The notes beneath the pieces are model-generated. The model did no database searches. It saw only the letters and a program-made list of their open reading frames with translations, and was not told the origin of the DNA. A DNA stretch of 64,000 nucleotides from an uncultured Clostridium sp. (GTDB taxonomy: Bacteria; Bacillota; Clostridia; TANB77; CAG-508), in the NCBI GenBank assembly GCA_900553695.1, contig USEM01000006.1, positions 1 to 64,000 of the forward strand, in the 5' to 3' direction. The translations under genes were made by a program, and so were the position numbers. Shown one piece after another: positions 1 to 8,099 of the stretch. Each line of letters starts with the position of its first letter. Position 1 is the first letter of the stretch.

Positions 1-994
1 CCCTTTCATAACCTAACATTGCATCACTTTGTTTTTGGCTCATTATATCATAAGATTTGCTTCTGTTTTCCCATGCACTCATGTATGAATCGAAAGCTCT
101 TTGTATTGATGCACTTAATTCAAGTGCTTTTTGTGTTTGAGCATTACTATTATCTATTGTTGTTTTTACATAGCTATCTGTGAAATTAATTGAATTTACT
201 GTTTGAAGTAGAATATCTTTGTAATCTATAAACTTATCTTTTTCAGATGTTACTGACATTATATCATATACCATGTAGTAAGACATATCTACTCCTGCTT
301 GATATTGACCGCTTCCAAAATCAACAACTGATGCTAAGAATAAGCCTTCTCCATCTTTTCCATTATCACCTTTAAATGTTGCTCTTAATACTTTACTATC
401 AAGTGCTACACTTTTCATAGAAGCTGTAGAATCAAATTCTTCTTGTTTTGTAAAATTATTAAATGTTGGGAATTTGAATGAGCTTAATGTTGGTTCTATT
501 GAATTTACATAAGAAGTTATCTCTCCAAATTTATTATAAAAACCTTCTGTTGTTGGGTTATTTAGTACTACTGCATCTGCAAATACTTTATACTGTACAT
601 TTCCACCTGTTAAATTATAGTAATTTTGCCAAGTACTTTTTGCACTATCACTTTTTAGTAATGGTTGAATTTTTACCATTAAAAATACTTGGTTATTTGT
701 ATTTTGTGGGTCATATGCTCTAATTGCGTAAAATACTCCTATTCCAGCACCTTCTACTGTCCACCCTGTTGGTTTTTTCATTGAAAATACGTCTGTGCTA
801 TAATCTTCTAATGTTAATTGTCTTACTTCATTTTCTCTAATTTTTACATTCTCTTTTTTAGCTATCTTTTCAGCTTCACTCATATTATTATTTTTATTAA
901 CCTTTGAAAAGATTAATCCTCCTATTCCTAAAATTATGGCAACTATTACAATTGTAACTAATATGCCTATTTTTGTATATTTTTTCTCATCCAT
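1..994 (-). CDS. Membrane-anchored hypothetical protein, C-terminus beyond the window
   Basis: An open reading frame runs from the ATG at 994, preceded by AAAGGAATAATTTTT, to the left edge, so at least 331 residues are present and the C-terminus is missing. Residues 7-29 form one hydrophobic helix after a short lysine-rich N-terminus, so the protein is probably anchored in the membrane with its body outside. The extracellular part contains a P-T-G-W element near residue 62, resembling the P-S-G-W element of the lipoprotein at 8100-8840; both may share a PsbP-like fold. The segment near the edge is rich in Gln, Ser and Asn. I do not recognise the family and no function can be assigned. The gene is divergent from the regulator at 1164. 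Confidence 0.7.
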   Translation of the reverse strand, partial: MDEKKYTKIGILVTIVIVAIILGIGGLIFSKVNKNNNMSEAEKIAKKENVKIRENEVRQLTLEDYSTDVFSMKKPTGWTVEGAGIGVFYAIRAYDPQNTNNQVFLMVKIQPLLKSDSAKSTWQNYYNLTGGNVQYKVFADAVVLNNPTTEGFYNKFGEITSYVNSIEPTLSSFKFPTFNNFTKQEEFDSTASMKSVALDSKVLRATFKGDNGKDGEGLFLASVVDFGSGQYQAGVDMSYYMVYDIMSVTSEKDKFIDYKDILLQTVNSINFTDSYVKTTIDNSNAQTQKALELSASIQRAFDSYMSAWENRSKSYDIMSQKQSDAMLGYER

Positions 995-1104
995 AAAAAT
1001 TATTCCTTTCTCTTTAATTTATTTTTAACAGAATTATTATAACATATATATTTATTTTTTTCACTTTTTCTACCAAATTTCCCGTGCCAATTTGGTAATT
1101 GTTT

Positions 1105-1132
1105 TTTACATAATTTTGTGGTATAGTATAAT
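1105..1132 (+). promoter_or_regulatory. Promoter of the XRE-type regulator gene
   Basis: A TTTACA box at 1105-1110 and a TATAAT box at 1127-1132 are separated by 16 bp, 31 bp ahead of the ATG at 1164. The start has an AGGTGAT ribosome binding site. The 995-1163 gap holds nothing else I can recognise. Confidence 0.6.
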
Positions 1133-1163
1133 ATGTAAAAAATATTAAGATAGGTGATTAATT

Positions 1164-2891
1164 ATGACATTTGCAGAACAATTAAATAATTATATGAAAA
1201 ATTTAAAATGTTCCTCTAGTGATTTGGTAGCTACATCTGGCCTCTCTTCTACTGTTATTAGTAGATATCGTAATGGTGAGAGAACACCAAATATTAAAGG
1301 TAAACAAATTGAACATTTAGCTAATGGTCTATACCAAATTGGAATTAGCAGAAAAATAGAAATATCTAAGGAAGAAATTTATAATGGTTTAGTATTAACT
1401 TTAAGTGATATTGTTATTGATTTTGAACAATTAAGTAAAAATTTCAATGAGCTTATTTCGATTTTAAATATAAATATTGCAGATTTATCTAGGTTTATTA
1501 GCTATGATGCCTCTTTTGTTTCTAAAATTAGAAGTGGCAGTAGAACACCTTCTAAGCCTAAAAACTTTATTGATGGAGTATGTAATTATGTTGTAACAAA
1601 ATACAAATCTGATGATGACAAAAAAGCTGTTTCTATGCTTATTAATTGTAAATTAGATGATTTAAAAGATAACCACAATTATCTTTTAAAATTAGCAAAA
1701 TGGCTTTCTACTAATTCTACTCCTACACATAATTACATTAACGATTTTCTAAATAACTTAGATAGTTTTGACCTTAATGAGTATATTAAAGCAATTCATT
1801 TTGATGAAATGAAAGTTCCTTTTGTTCCTTTTTATAAATCTGGTTCTAGAAATTATTATGGACTAGAAGAAATGAAAAAAGGTGAATTAGATTTTTTCAA
1901 AGCAACTGTTCTTTCAAAGTCACTTGAACCAGTTTTTATGTGTAGCGATATGCCAATGGAAGATATGGCGGCAGATGTTGAGTTTGGCAAGAAGTGGATG
2001 TTTGCAATAGCAATGACTTTAAAAAAGGGCTTACACTTAAATATCATTCACAACATAGATAGGCCATTTAATGAGATGATGTTAGGGCTAGAGAGTTGGA
2101 TACCAATTTATATGACAGGGCAAGTTTCTCCTTTTTATTTAACGAATGTAGATACTTCTGTTTACTGCCATTTGAACTATGTTTCAGGCACTATTGCTCT
2201 TACTGGTGAGTGCATAAATGGATATCATAAAAACGGAAAATACTCATTAACAAGTGCAAAACCTGAGTTAGAATATTACAAACAAAAAACTCAAAACTTA
2301 CTTAGCAAAGCAAAACCTCTTATGGAAATTTATAGATATGAAAACAAAAATGCCTTTATGTCTTTTATAAATGTAGCTAATAAGAAACATTTTAATTATA
2401 GAAGAATTTTGTCTTCACTTCCATTTCATACACTTTCTGAAGGTTTGCTTTCAAAACTATTAAAGCATAATGATATTTCAGATGAAAATGTACAAATGTT
2501 ATTAAAGTCTTTAAAAGAACAAAAGCAAATATTTAACAAGACATTGCAAGAAAATATAGTTCAAGATGAAATTTATGTAATGTCTAAAGCTGAATTTGAA
2601 GAACATCCTCTTTCAGTTTCCCTTTCATCTAGTTTTTTCGAACACAAAGTTTGTTATAGCTATGAAGAATATTTAGAGCATCTCGAAGAAACTAAAAAGT
2701 TTGAAAAGTCACATACAAATTACAAAATTAATTTGAAAGCTAATAATACTTTTAGAAATATTCAAATTACAATATGTGAAAAAAATTGGGTAATGATTTC
2801 CAAAGAAAACAGCCCTTCTATTCACTTTGTAATTCATCACCCTAAGTTAAGAGAAGCAATTGAAAATTTTATTCCTCCAATAGTAGAATAA
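1164..2891 (+). CDS. Large XRE-type helix-turn-helix regulator
   Basis: A 575-residue protein. Residues 1-60 form a lambda-repressor-like helix-turn-helix with a recognition helix around SSTVISRYRNGERTP. A second, related helix-turn-helix-like segment occurs near residues 95-135 (SFVSKIRSGSRTP), so the N-terminus carries two tandem DNA-binding units. The remaining 430 residues show no signal peptide or membrane segment and do not match a family I know; aromatic and acidic residues suggest a sensor or dimerisation domain. It is one of very few plus-strand genes here, with its own promoter and a strong terminator, so it is a single-gene unit. The regulatory target is unknown. It contains no zero-frame CGG codon. 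Confidence 0.75.
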   Translation: MTFAEQLNNYMKNLKCSSSDLVATSGLSSTVISRYRNGERTPNIKGKQIEHLANGLYQIGISRKIEISKEEIYNGLVLTLSDIVIDFEQLSKNFNELISILNINIADLSRFISYDASFVSKIRSGSRTPSKPKNFIDGVCNYVVTKYKSDDDKKAVSMLINCKLDDLKDNHNYLLKLAKWLSTNSTPTHNYINDFLNNLDSFDLNEYIKAIHFDEMKVPFVPFYKSGSRNYYGLEEMKKGELDFFKATVLSKSLEPVFMCSDMPMEDMAADVEFGKKWMFAIAMTLKKGLHLNIIHNIDRPFNEMMLGLESWIPIYMTGQVSPFYLTNVDTSVYCHLNYVSGTIALTGECINGYHKNGKYSLTSAKPELEYYKQKTQNLLSKAKPLMEIYRYENKNAFMSFINVANKKHFNYRRILSSLPFHTLSEGLLSKLLKHNDISDENVQMLLKSLKEQKQIFNKTLQENIVQDEIYVMSKAEFEEHPLSVSLSSSFFEHKVCYSYEEYLEHLEETKKFEKSHTNYKINLKANNTFRNIQITICEKNWVMISKENSPSIHFVIHHPKLREAIENFIPPIVE

Positions 2892-2896
2892 CTTAT

Positions 2897-2921
2897 CCCC
2901 CTAAGAAGGGGGTTTTTATTT
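2897..2921 (+). terminator. Intrinsic terminator after the XRE-type regulator
   Basis: A CCCCC-TAAGAA-GGGGG hairpin followed directly by TTTTTATTTTT, starting 6 bp after the stop codon. Confidence 0.85.
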
Positions 2922-3182
2922 TTAATCTTCATAATGTCCCTTGCAAGATATTATTATGAGATTTTTATCTTTATCAAGGTTATATATTAATCTATGTTCA
3001 TGTGTTATTCTTCTGCTCCAAGCTTTTCTGTGTTTTAATGGTTCTGGTTTGCCAAGTCCATTAGCTATACCATTTCTGTGTATGTCTTTTATAATTTCAT
3101 TAATCTTTTTTATCATGGTTTTATCATACATTTGCCAATCTGTATATTCTTCCCATGCTTTTTCTGAAAATATATTATTCAC
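2922..3182 (-). CDS. yoeB: YoeB-family mRNA interferase toxin
   Basis: An 86-residue protein of the Txe/YoeB (RelE-like) family, ribosome-dependent endoribonucleases that cut mRNA in the A site. Family hallmarks are the N-terminal AWEEYTDWQ element, GKPEPLKH, WSRRITHEHRLIY, and the C-terminal HYED carrying the His-Tyr pair required for catalysis. The length equals that of E. coli YoeB. It overlaps the upstream antitoxin gene by 8 bp, the usual antitoxin-first arrangement, which couples translation of the pair. All key residues are present, so the toxin appears intact. Confidence 0.93.
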   Translation of the reverse strand: MNNIFSEKAWEEYTDWQMYDKTMIKKINEIIKDIHRNGIANGLGKPEPLKHRKAWSRRITHEHRLIYNLDKDKNLIIISCKGHYED

Positions 3183-3438
3183 TTTCCATCGCCTCTAATT
3201 CTTCTATTGTTTTTGTTACAGTTTTACCTTTTTCTATTTGTTCAATAGATTTGTCTATTTTGTTTAAGTATTGTGTATTTCTTAAAGCTCTCATTAATTC
3301 ATTATATTGCTCTAAGCTCATCAAAACAACATTTTTCTCATCTTTTCTTGTAACTATAACAGTTTCATTATTATCTGTTGCTTTATCACAATAGTCTTTT
3401 AAATTACTTCTAATTGTTGAATAATTAACAGCTAACAT
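3175..3438 (-). CDS. yefM: YefM/Phd-family antitoxin
   Basis: An 87-residue antitoxin counted from the ATG at 3438, which sits 5 bp after AGAGGTG; a GTG three codons upstream is less likely because it lies inside the ribosome binding site. The N-terminal half (MLAVNYSTIRSNLKDYCDKA, then VIVTRKDEKNVVLMSLEQYN) is the Phd/YefM DNA-binding fold. The C-terminal half is the flexible part expected to wrap the toxin. It precedes yoeB with an 8-bp overlap. YefM proteins repress their own promoter; a repeated TTGTAC array lies directly upstream. Confidence 0.93.
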   Translation of the reverse strand: MLAVNYSTIRSNLKDYCDKATDNNETVIVTRKDEKNVVLMSLEQYNELMRALRNTQYLNKIDKSIEQIEKGKTVTKTIEELEAMESE

Positions 3439-3453
3439 ATTAATCACCTCTTT

Positions 3454-3496
3454 TTGTACTATTTATTGTACTTAATATTGTACCATATTATTGTAT
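3454..3496 (-). promoter_or_regulatory. Likely YefM operator: TTGTAC repeats at 12-bp spacing
   Basis: TTGTAC occurs on the plus strand at 3454-3459, 3466-3471 and 3478-3483, exactly 12 bp apart, with a degenerate fourth copy TTGTAT at 3491-3496. The array lies just ahead of yefM. Known YefM operators contain TGTACA-type cores, so this is a plausible cooperative autoregulatory site. It overlaps the 3' end of the small gene at 3488-3631. Confidence 0.6.
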
Positions 3497-3631
3497 GCAA
3501 GTCAAGGTAATTTTATTACTATTTTCTTTTTCTTCACATTCGTGTTCTTTTTCTTCAAAAACTTCTTTTAATCCTGTTAATGCTTCAAATGCCATGAATT
3601 GCTTGGCTCTATCTTGTTTACTAGTATCCAT
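3488..3631 (-). CDS. Small YolD-like protein downstream of the Y-family polymerase
   Basis: A 47-residue reading frame starting at ATG 3631 with a perfect AGGAGG site six bases upstream. The sequence DRAKQFMAFEALTGLKEVF matches the conserved RAxQFxPFxALxG core of small YolD-like proteins that accompany Y-family polymerase genes in Firmicutes. The polymerase stop codon (3621-3623) overlaps its start by 11 bp, which shows that the true polymerase C-terminus is the +1 frame here. The acidic, lysine-rich tail has no known function. It is probably translationally coupled to the polymerase and shares its SOS promoter. Confidence 0.7.
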   Translation of the reverse strand: MDTSKQDRAKQFMAFEALTGLKEVFEEKEHECEEKENSNKITLTCIQ

Positions 3632-4878
3632 TGTGACCTCCTATTAATTTATTTCTAATTTGAGTTGTTGCATTTTCTTCTAAGTTCATTCCTTTTAAAA
3701 TTATATTTTTGCCCATTTTGGCTTTTAGCTCTATTATTGTTTTTTCAAGTTTCTTTTGTTTATCTTGATTTTCTAAGCTTTCAAATAAATTTATTTGCTG
3801 ATTATCATCTTCTTGCAAATTATCAAAACTTATTCCGTACTTTTCTTATTGGTGTATCTTTGTCTGTGGTTTGGTCAAATAGTTGCATGAATTCAAAAAC
3901 TAAATTTGTATATAAATTACTTGGGTTTGTTAGTTTTCTACTTCCACCTGTTGACTTTATAACATCTTTTGAATACCCAATATACAGCCTAATTACTCCT
4001 GCTTTTTTGTTGTTTTCTATTAGTTTTTGAGATAATAACTCCACCATTTCTTTAACTATTAATCTTGCACTTTCATAGTTGTAGTCTTTAAATAATATTT
4101 GACTATTGCTATAAGATGTTGTTTTAGGTTTATAATCTTTAATATCAGCAATTGTGCATGTTTCTAAGCCTTTGGAATGGTCTATCAAAAAACGTGCATT
4201 TATTCCAAATTCCTTATATAGTCTTTTTTCACTGCATCTTGCAACCTCGTTCATTGTAAAAATGCCCATTTTCTTAAGTCTATTTGCAGTTCCCTTTCCA
4301 ACTCCCCAAAAATCTGTTATAGGCTTATGGTCCCCTAATGTTTTTATATACTTTTCTTCATTAAGCCATGCAATATTGGTTGGGCTGTGTTTTGATAAAA
4401 TATCTAAAGCAATCTTTGCTAAATACATATTGTTACCAATGCCACATGTAGCAGTAATTTTGTATGTATCTAAAATATCCTTCATCATAGTTTTTGCAAG
4501 TTCCATGGCATTCATTTTATAAAGTTTTAAATAGTGAGTTACATCTATAAAACATTCATCTATTGAATATGGGTAAATATCATCTTTTGAAATGTATTTT
4601 AAATATATACCATAAATATTTGCTGAATATTCCATATATTTGCTCATCCTTGGAACTGCCATAATATATTTTAAATTTTTAGGAATTTCATATACTCTAC
4701 ATCTATTTCTAATACCTAAATTTTTCATAGCAGGAGTAATTGCCAAACACACACTGCCATTTCCCCTTCTCGGGTCTGCTACTACTAAGTTTGTAGTAAA
4801 TGGATCTAAGCCTCTTTCAGCACATTCCACAGAAGCAAAGAATGTTTTTAAATCGATTACTAAATATACATTACCCAC
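3621..4878 (-). CDS. Y-family DNA polymerase (UmuC/UvrX-like), with one CGG +1 shift
   Basis: Error-prone translesion polymerase of 418 residues when the CGG codon at 3835-3837 is read as +1. The start is the GTG at 4878, seven bases after GAAGGTG; the upstream open frame up to 5100 crosses the promoter and a repeat element and is not coding. The palm begins VYLVIDLKTFFASVE with the metal-binding Asp. The second acidic motif is YSIDECFIDVT. HhH-like and little-finger regions follow. In the zero frame the protein ends at RKVRNKF. In the +1 frame it continues GISFDNLQEDD and ends IGGHNGY, the expected C-terminal tail of this family. A LexA-like box overlaps the promoter, so it is probably SOS-induced. 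The YolD-like gene follows. Confidence 0.88.
3834..3837 (-). other. CGGA +1 frameshift site in the Y-family polymerase
   Basis: Zero-frame context GTA CGG AAT. Skipping C gives V-G-I-S-F, restoring 72 codons that include the family C-terminus; without it translation stops within three codons of the CGG. Confidence 0.85.
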
Positions 4879-4912
4879 ACAAAAGCACCTTCTTTTAATT
4901 TTACGTGAGATT

Positions 4913-4951
4913 ATTATACCATAAGTTTTTCGATTTGTAAACATTTGTTTG
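4913..4951 (-). promoter_or_regulatory. SOS promoter with LexA-like box for the Y-family polymerase
   Basis: On the minus strand TTTACA (4936-4941) and TATAAT (4913-4918) are spaced by 17 bp. The palindrome CAAACAAATGTTTA (4938-4951) overlaps the -35 box and matches the Gram-positive LexA consensus CGAACRNRYGTTYG at 12 of 14 positions. A LexA-repressed damage promoter fits the polymerase downstream. Confidence 0.7.
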
Positions 4952-4997
4952 TGAAGTTGTAAGAATATTTTTTTGTTTTTTGAGATGTTTAAAGCAG

Positions 4998-5121
4998 TCC
5001 GCCAAATCTCGTCGGAGCTTTTGTATTTATTTAAAATCGAACCCACGTTTGCGACGCCTAAAGAAGTGTTTCGGGGGTCTTCGATTTTCTCTAAATACAA
5101 AACTCCTGCGTTTGGCTACTT
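4998..5121. repeat. 124-bp hairpin-forming repeat, copy A
   Basis: Almost identical to copy B at 7020-7143 in the same orientation; I see one difference (CGATT versus CGGTT). Its ends are imperfect terminal inverted repeats: GCCAAA...GGAGCTTTTGTATTT at one side and AAATACAAAACTCC...TTTGGC at the other. It is noticeably more GC-rich than its surroundings. It may be a MITE-like element or a repeated structured intergenic element. It lies between the polymerase promoter and the 3' end of the acyl-CoA ligase. Confidence 0.85.
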
Positions 5122-5146
5122 TCCTCACTAATTTTAGTCTAAATAT

Positions 5147-5185
5147 TAAAAATAGATGCAAGGTAGCTTTTGCTACCTTACATCT
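5147..5185 (-). terminator. Terminator of the acyl-CoA ligase gene
   Basis: A long stem formed by AGATGTAAGGTAGC and GCTACCTTGCATCT around an AAAA loop, followed by ATTTTTAAT on the minus strand. It begins at the ligase stop codon. Confidence 0.75.
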
Positions 5186-6923
5186 ATTTTGCTAATATTT
5201 TTTCAATTTCTTTAAATCTTTTAACCTTTTGTGTTGTTGTTTTTTCAAGTGGTTCTGTTGTTATTACTACTTCCTTTAATTTCTTAAATTGTGATAAATT
5301 TTGGTTTATTTCTTTTATATCTTCCCATACTAAATTCTTGTATTCTTTTTGAGTTTTATCTCCAAATTTTTCTTTTATTCCCGCTTCATCATATACAATT
5401 TTTATTCCTAATGATATTTCCCTTTTTGAATTTTCTCTTGGGAATACTATACTTTCAACAACATATGGTAATTGGTTTACTAAAAACTCTATTTCACTTG
5501 GATATACGTTCTCTCCATTTTTTAGAACTATTACTTCCTTTTTCCTTCCTGTTATGTATAGGTATCCGTCTTTATCATAATATCCTAAATCTCCTGTATG
5601 GAACCAGCCATCTTTTAAAACTGCCTTTGTAGCTTCTGGGTTTTCGTAATATCCAAGCATTACATTAGGTCCTTTTGCAACAATTTCTCCAACACCCTTT
5701 TCATCTACACCTTCTAATCTTAATTGTACATTGAAAGGTGCCATGCCAACACTACCTGGGCAATGTTCTTTATCTGTTTCTGCTGCTAAAAGTGGTGAAG
5801 TTTCGGTTAAACCATAGCCTTGTACTGTATCTATTCCAAAATTGTTATATCCTTTTATTACATTTTTATCCATTGATGCTGCTCCAAAGTATGCTATTCT
5901 AAGGTTTCCACCTAATTGGTCTAAAACGTTTTTGAATACTTTTCTTCTAATATCAATATGGAATTTTAGTAAAAAGTTAGCTATTTTGCTCATTGTATTT
6001 ACAATTTTTTCCTTGCCTTGGTCTTTTATTCCCTTTTGTATTTTTTTGTATATTGTTTCTAGAACTAATGGAACTGCCACAAATACGCTTATTTTGTATT
6101 CTTGTAGGTTTTTGGCTATGTATTTTAAACCATCACAAAAAGCTACTGTTGCTCCACTATAATAACCATAAAGGAATGTTATAGTACATTCAAAAGTATG
6201 GTGTAATGGTAAGAATGATAAAAGTACATCATTTGGGTACATTTTAGACATTTTTGCCATTGCCATTATGTTTGATGTAATATTTTTCTGTGAAAGCATA
6301 ACACCTTTAGACCTATTTGTTGTTCCAGATGTGAATATTAACACACTTAATTTTTCATTATCAATTTTAATTTCACTATATTTTTTATCACCTTTAGCTA
6401 GAAGGTCTTTTCCTTTTTCTATTAGTTTTGTGAAAGATAAGATACCATCTTCATCTTGTTTTAAGTCCATGTTTATGTAATACTTTAAAGTTTCGTTGTT
6501 TTCTTCTTTTAAGCTATTAAACACTTCATTATATTTATTTTCATATATAACAGCATCAGCTTTGCTTCTTTCTATTAAAGACCTAATCTCTTGATTTGGT
6601 AGTGCTTTATCTAAAGGTACAACTACAATATTTGAAGTTGTAATTGCGAAATAACTCTCGCACCATTCATGTCTATTGTTTCCTATTAAAGCTACCTTTT
6701 TATTCTCTAAACCCATATTTAAAAGCATTGTACCTAGTGCTTCTATTTCTTCTCTTACTTCCTTATATGTTTTTTCAATTACTTTTTGATTTGTTTTTCC
6801 TAAATTTTGTTTGAATTTGTATGCAACATTATTTGGATACTTCTCGGCACTTCTATTTACTAGTTCTCTATAATTAGAAATCTCATCTGCCTCATAAATT
6901 TCATTATTCAATTTCTTTTTCAT
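5184..6923 (-). CDS. Long-chain acyl-CoA synthetase-like AMP-forming ligase
   Basis: A 579-residue adenylate-forming enzyme, expected to activate a fatty acid with ATP and transfer it to CoA. The start is the ATG at 6923, after TAGGAGGAATAAC; an ATG 20 codons upstream lacks such a site. Motifs: the phosphate-binding loop LIFTSGTTNRSKGVMLS near residue 195, GYGLTETSP near 365, GDLGYYDKDGYLYITGRKKE near 450 (adenylate-binding Asp and hinge), and the C-terminal lysine in the KTTTQKVKR segment. There is no signal peptide, so it is cytosolic or membrane-associated. Substrate chain length is not predictable. The gene is bracketed by two copies of a 124-bp repeat, which makes the segment a candidate for recombination. 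Confidence 0.9.
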   Translation of the reverse strand: MKKKLNNEIYEADEISNYRELVNRSAEKYPNNVAYKFKQNLGKTNQKVIEKTYKEVREEIEALGTMLLNMGLENKKVALIGNNRHEWCESYFAITTSNIVVVPLDKALPNQEIRSLIERSKADAVIYENKYNEVFNSLKEENNETLKYYINMDLKQDEDGILSFTKLIEKGKDLLAKGDKKYSEIKIDNEKLSVLIFTSGTTNRSKGVMLSQKNITSNIMAMAKMSKMYPNDVLLSFLPLHHTFECTITFLYGYYSGATVAFCDGLKYIAKNLQEYKISVFVAVPLVLETIYKKIQKGIKDQGKEKIVNTMSKIANFLLKFHIDIRRKVFKNVLDQLGGNLRIAYFGAASMDKNVIKGYNNFGIDTVQGYGLTETSPLLAAETDKEHCPGSVGMAPFNVQLRLEGVDEKGVGEIVAKGPNVMLGYYENPEATKAVLKDGWFHTGDLGYYDKDGYLYITGRKKEVIVLKNGENVYPSEIEFLVNQLPYVVESIVFPRENSKREISLGIKIVYDEAGIKEKFGDKTQKEYKNLVWEDIKEINQNLSQFKKLKEVVITTEPLEKTTTQKVKRFKEIEKILAK

Positions 6924-7019
6924 GTTATTCCTCCTATCGTTTTTTAACGTTATAAGTTTACCACATTTTGAATAATTAATCAAGAAGCAAATAGTTCTTT
7001 TATGTTATGTTTTTACAAA

Positions 7020-7143
7020 TCCGCCAAATCTCGTCGGAGCTTTTGTATTTATTTAAAATCGAACCCACGTTTGCGACGCCTAAAGAAGTGTTTCGGGGGT
7101 CTTCGGTTTTCTCTAAATACAAAACTCCTGCGTTTGGCTACTT
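7020..7143. repeat. 124-bp hairpin-forming repeat, copy B
   Basis: Second copy of the element at 4998-5121, same orientation, 2022 bp away. It lies between the 5' end of the acyl-CoA ligase gene and the 3' end of the ZIP transporter gene. The two copies together flank exactly one gene. Confidence 0.85.
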
Positions 7144-7173
7144 ACAGTAATAAATCTAGATAATAACTAATTT

Positions 7174-7972
7174 TTATCCTAATGTAACATCTAAAATCAT
7201 CATTAAAACAAATCCAAATACTAATCCTAATGTAGATAAATTCTTGTGTTCTTTTACTGATTCTGGTAAAAGCTCTCTTGCTGCAACTATTAGCATTGCA
7301 CCTGCTGCAAATGCTAGTAAAAAAGGCATCATACTTCTAATATACATTACAAGTATTGCTCCAATAACTGCTGATATTGGCTCAACTAAAGCAGATGCCT
7401 GCCCTATCATGAAGCTTTTATATCTTGAAAAGCCTTCACTTCTAAGTGGCAAAGATACTGCCGCTCCTTCTGGGAAATTTTGTATTCCTATTCCTATTGC
7501 AAGCATTACAGCTCCAATTACAGTCATACCTGGAACTCCACTTGCAATTCCACCAAATGCAACACCTATTGCCATTCCTTCTGGTATATTATGAATTGTG
7601 ATTGCAGAAATAAGCAAAATGCATCTTTTAAGTGAAGTATCACTTCTAAGCCCTTTCTTATTTTTTAACATTTTATCTAAGAATGTATCAGATAATAGTA
7701 CAAATAGTCCACCTGCTATAAAACCTATAGTTGGTAGCACCCATACTATGTATCCGAAGTTCTTCTGATAATTCAAGAGCAGGAGCAATTAATGACCAAA
7801 ATGATGCAGCTATCATTACACCTGCACTAAACCCAAGAATTGTATCTAATACTTTTTTATTTATTTCTTTAAAAAAGCATACAACTAAAGCACCTAGTGC
7901 TGTTATTCCCCAAGTAAATATCGTTGCTATAAAGCTTTGAATTACAGGGTTTAAATCTTGAAACCATTCCAA
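7174..7972 (-). CDS. ZIP-family metal transporter with one CGG +1 shift
   Basis: Divalent metal (zinc/iron) importer of the ZIP/GufA type, 265 residues when the CGG at 7754-7756 is read as +1. The start is TTG at 7972 with GAGGTGA seven bases upstream. Transmembrane helices fill both halves. The metal-binding helices contain HNIPEGMAIGVAFGG and NFPEGAAVSLPL, the His/Glu motifs of the family. In the zero frame the protein would stop after helix 2, at LSEELRIHS. The +1 frame reads LSEELGYIVWVLPTIGF, a normal helix 3. Total length matches the GufA subfamily. It stands alone between repeat copy B and a lipoprotein terminator. Confidence 0.88.
7753..7756 (-). other. CGGA +1 frameshift site in the ZIP transporter
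   Basis: Zero-frame context CTT CGG ATA. Skipping C gives L-G-Y-I-V and restores 194 codons of transporter. Confidence 0.85.
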
Positions 7973-8055
7973 CCTTATTCACCTCATATTACATATTATG
8001 TTTTTTAATTTATGGTTGTTACAGTAAAGTTTTAAAATTCTACAAAAAGCAACAA

Positions 8056-8090
8056 AAAAACTCTCTACTTTATCCGTAGAGAGTTTTTTC
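8056..8090. terminator. Bidirectional terminator
   Basis: AACTCTCTAC-TTTATCC-GTAGAGAGTT hairpin with A and T runs on its two sides. It lies 10 bp after the lipoprotein stop and can serve minus-strand transcription. Confidence 0.8.
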
Positions 8091-8099
8091 GTTTTGTTC

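Noticed and set aside
1856..2047. Minus-strand open frame inside the XRE-type regulator and many similar frames opposite long genes
   Set aside because: They are shadows of well-supported genes, without ribosome binding sites or recognisable products.
4879..5100. Extending the Y-family polymerase upstream to an ATG at 5100
   Set aside because: The extra codons cross the promoter, the LexA-like box and the 124-bp repeat. The GTG at 4878 has a ribosome binding site and fits the family N-terminus.
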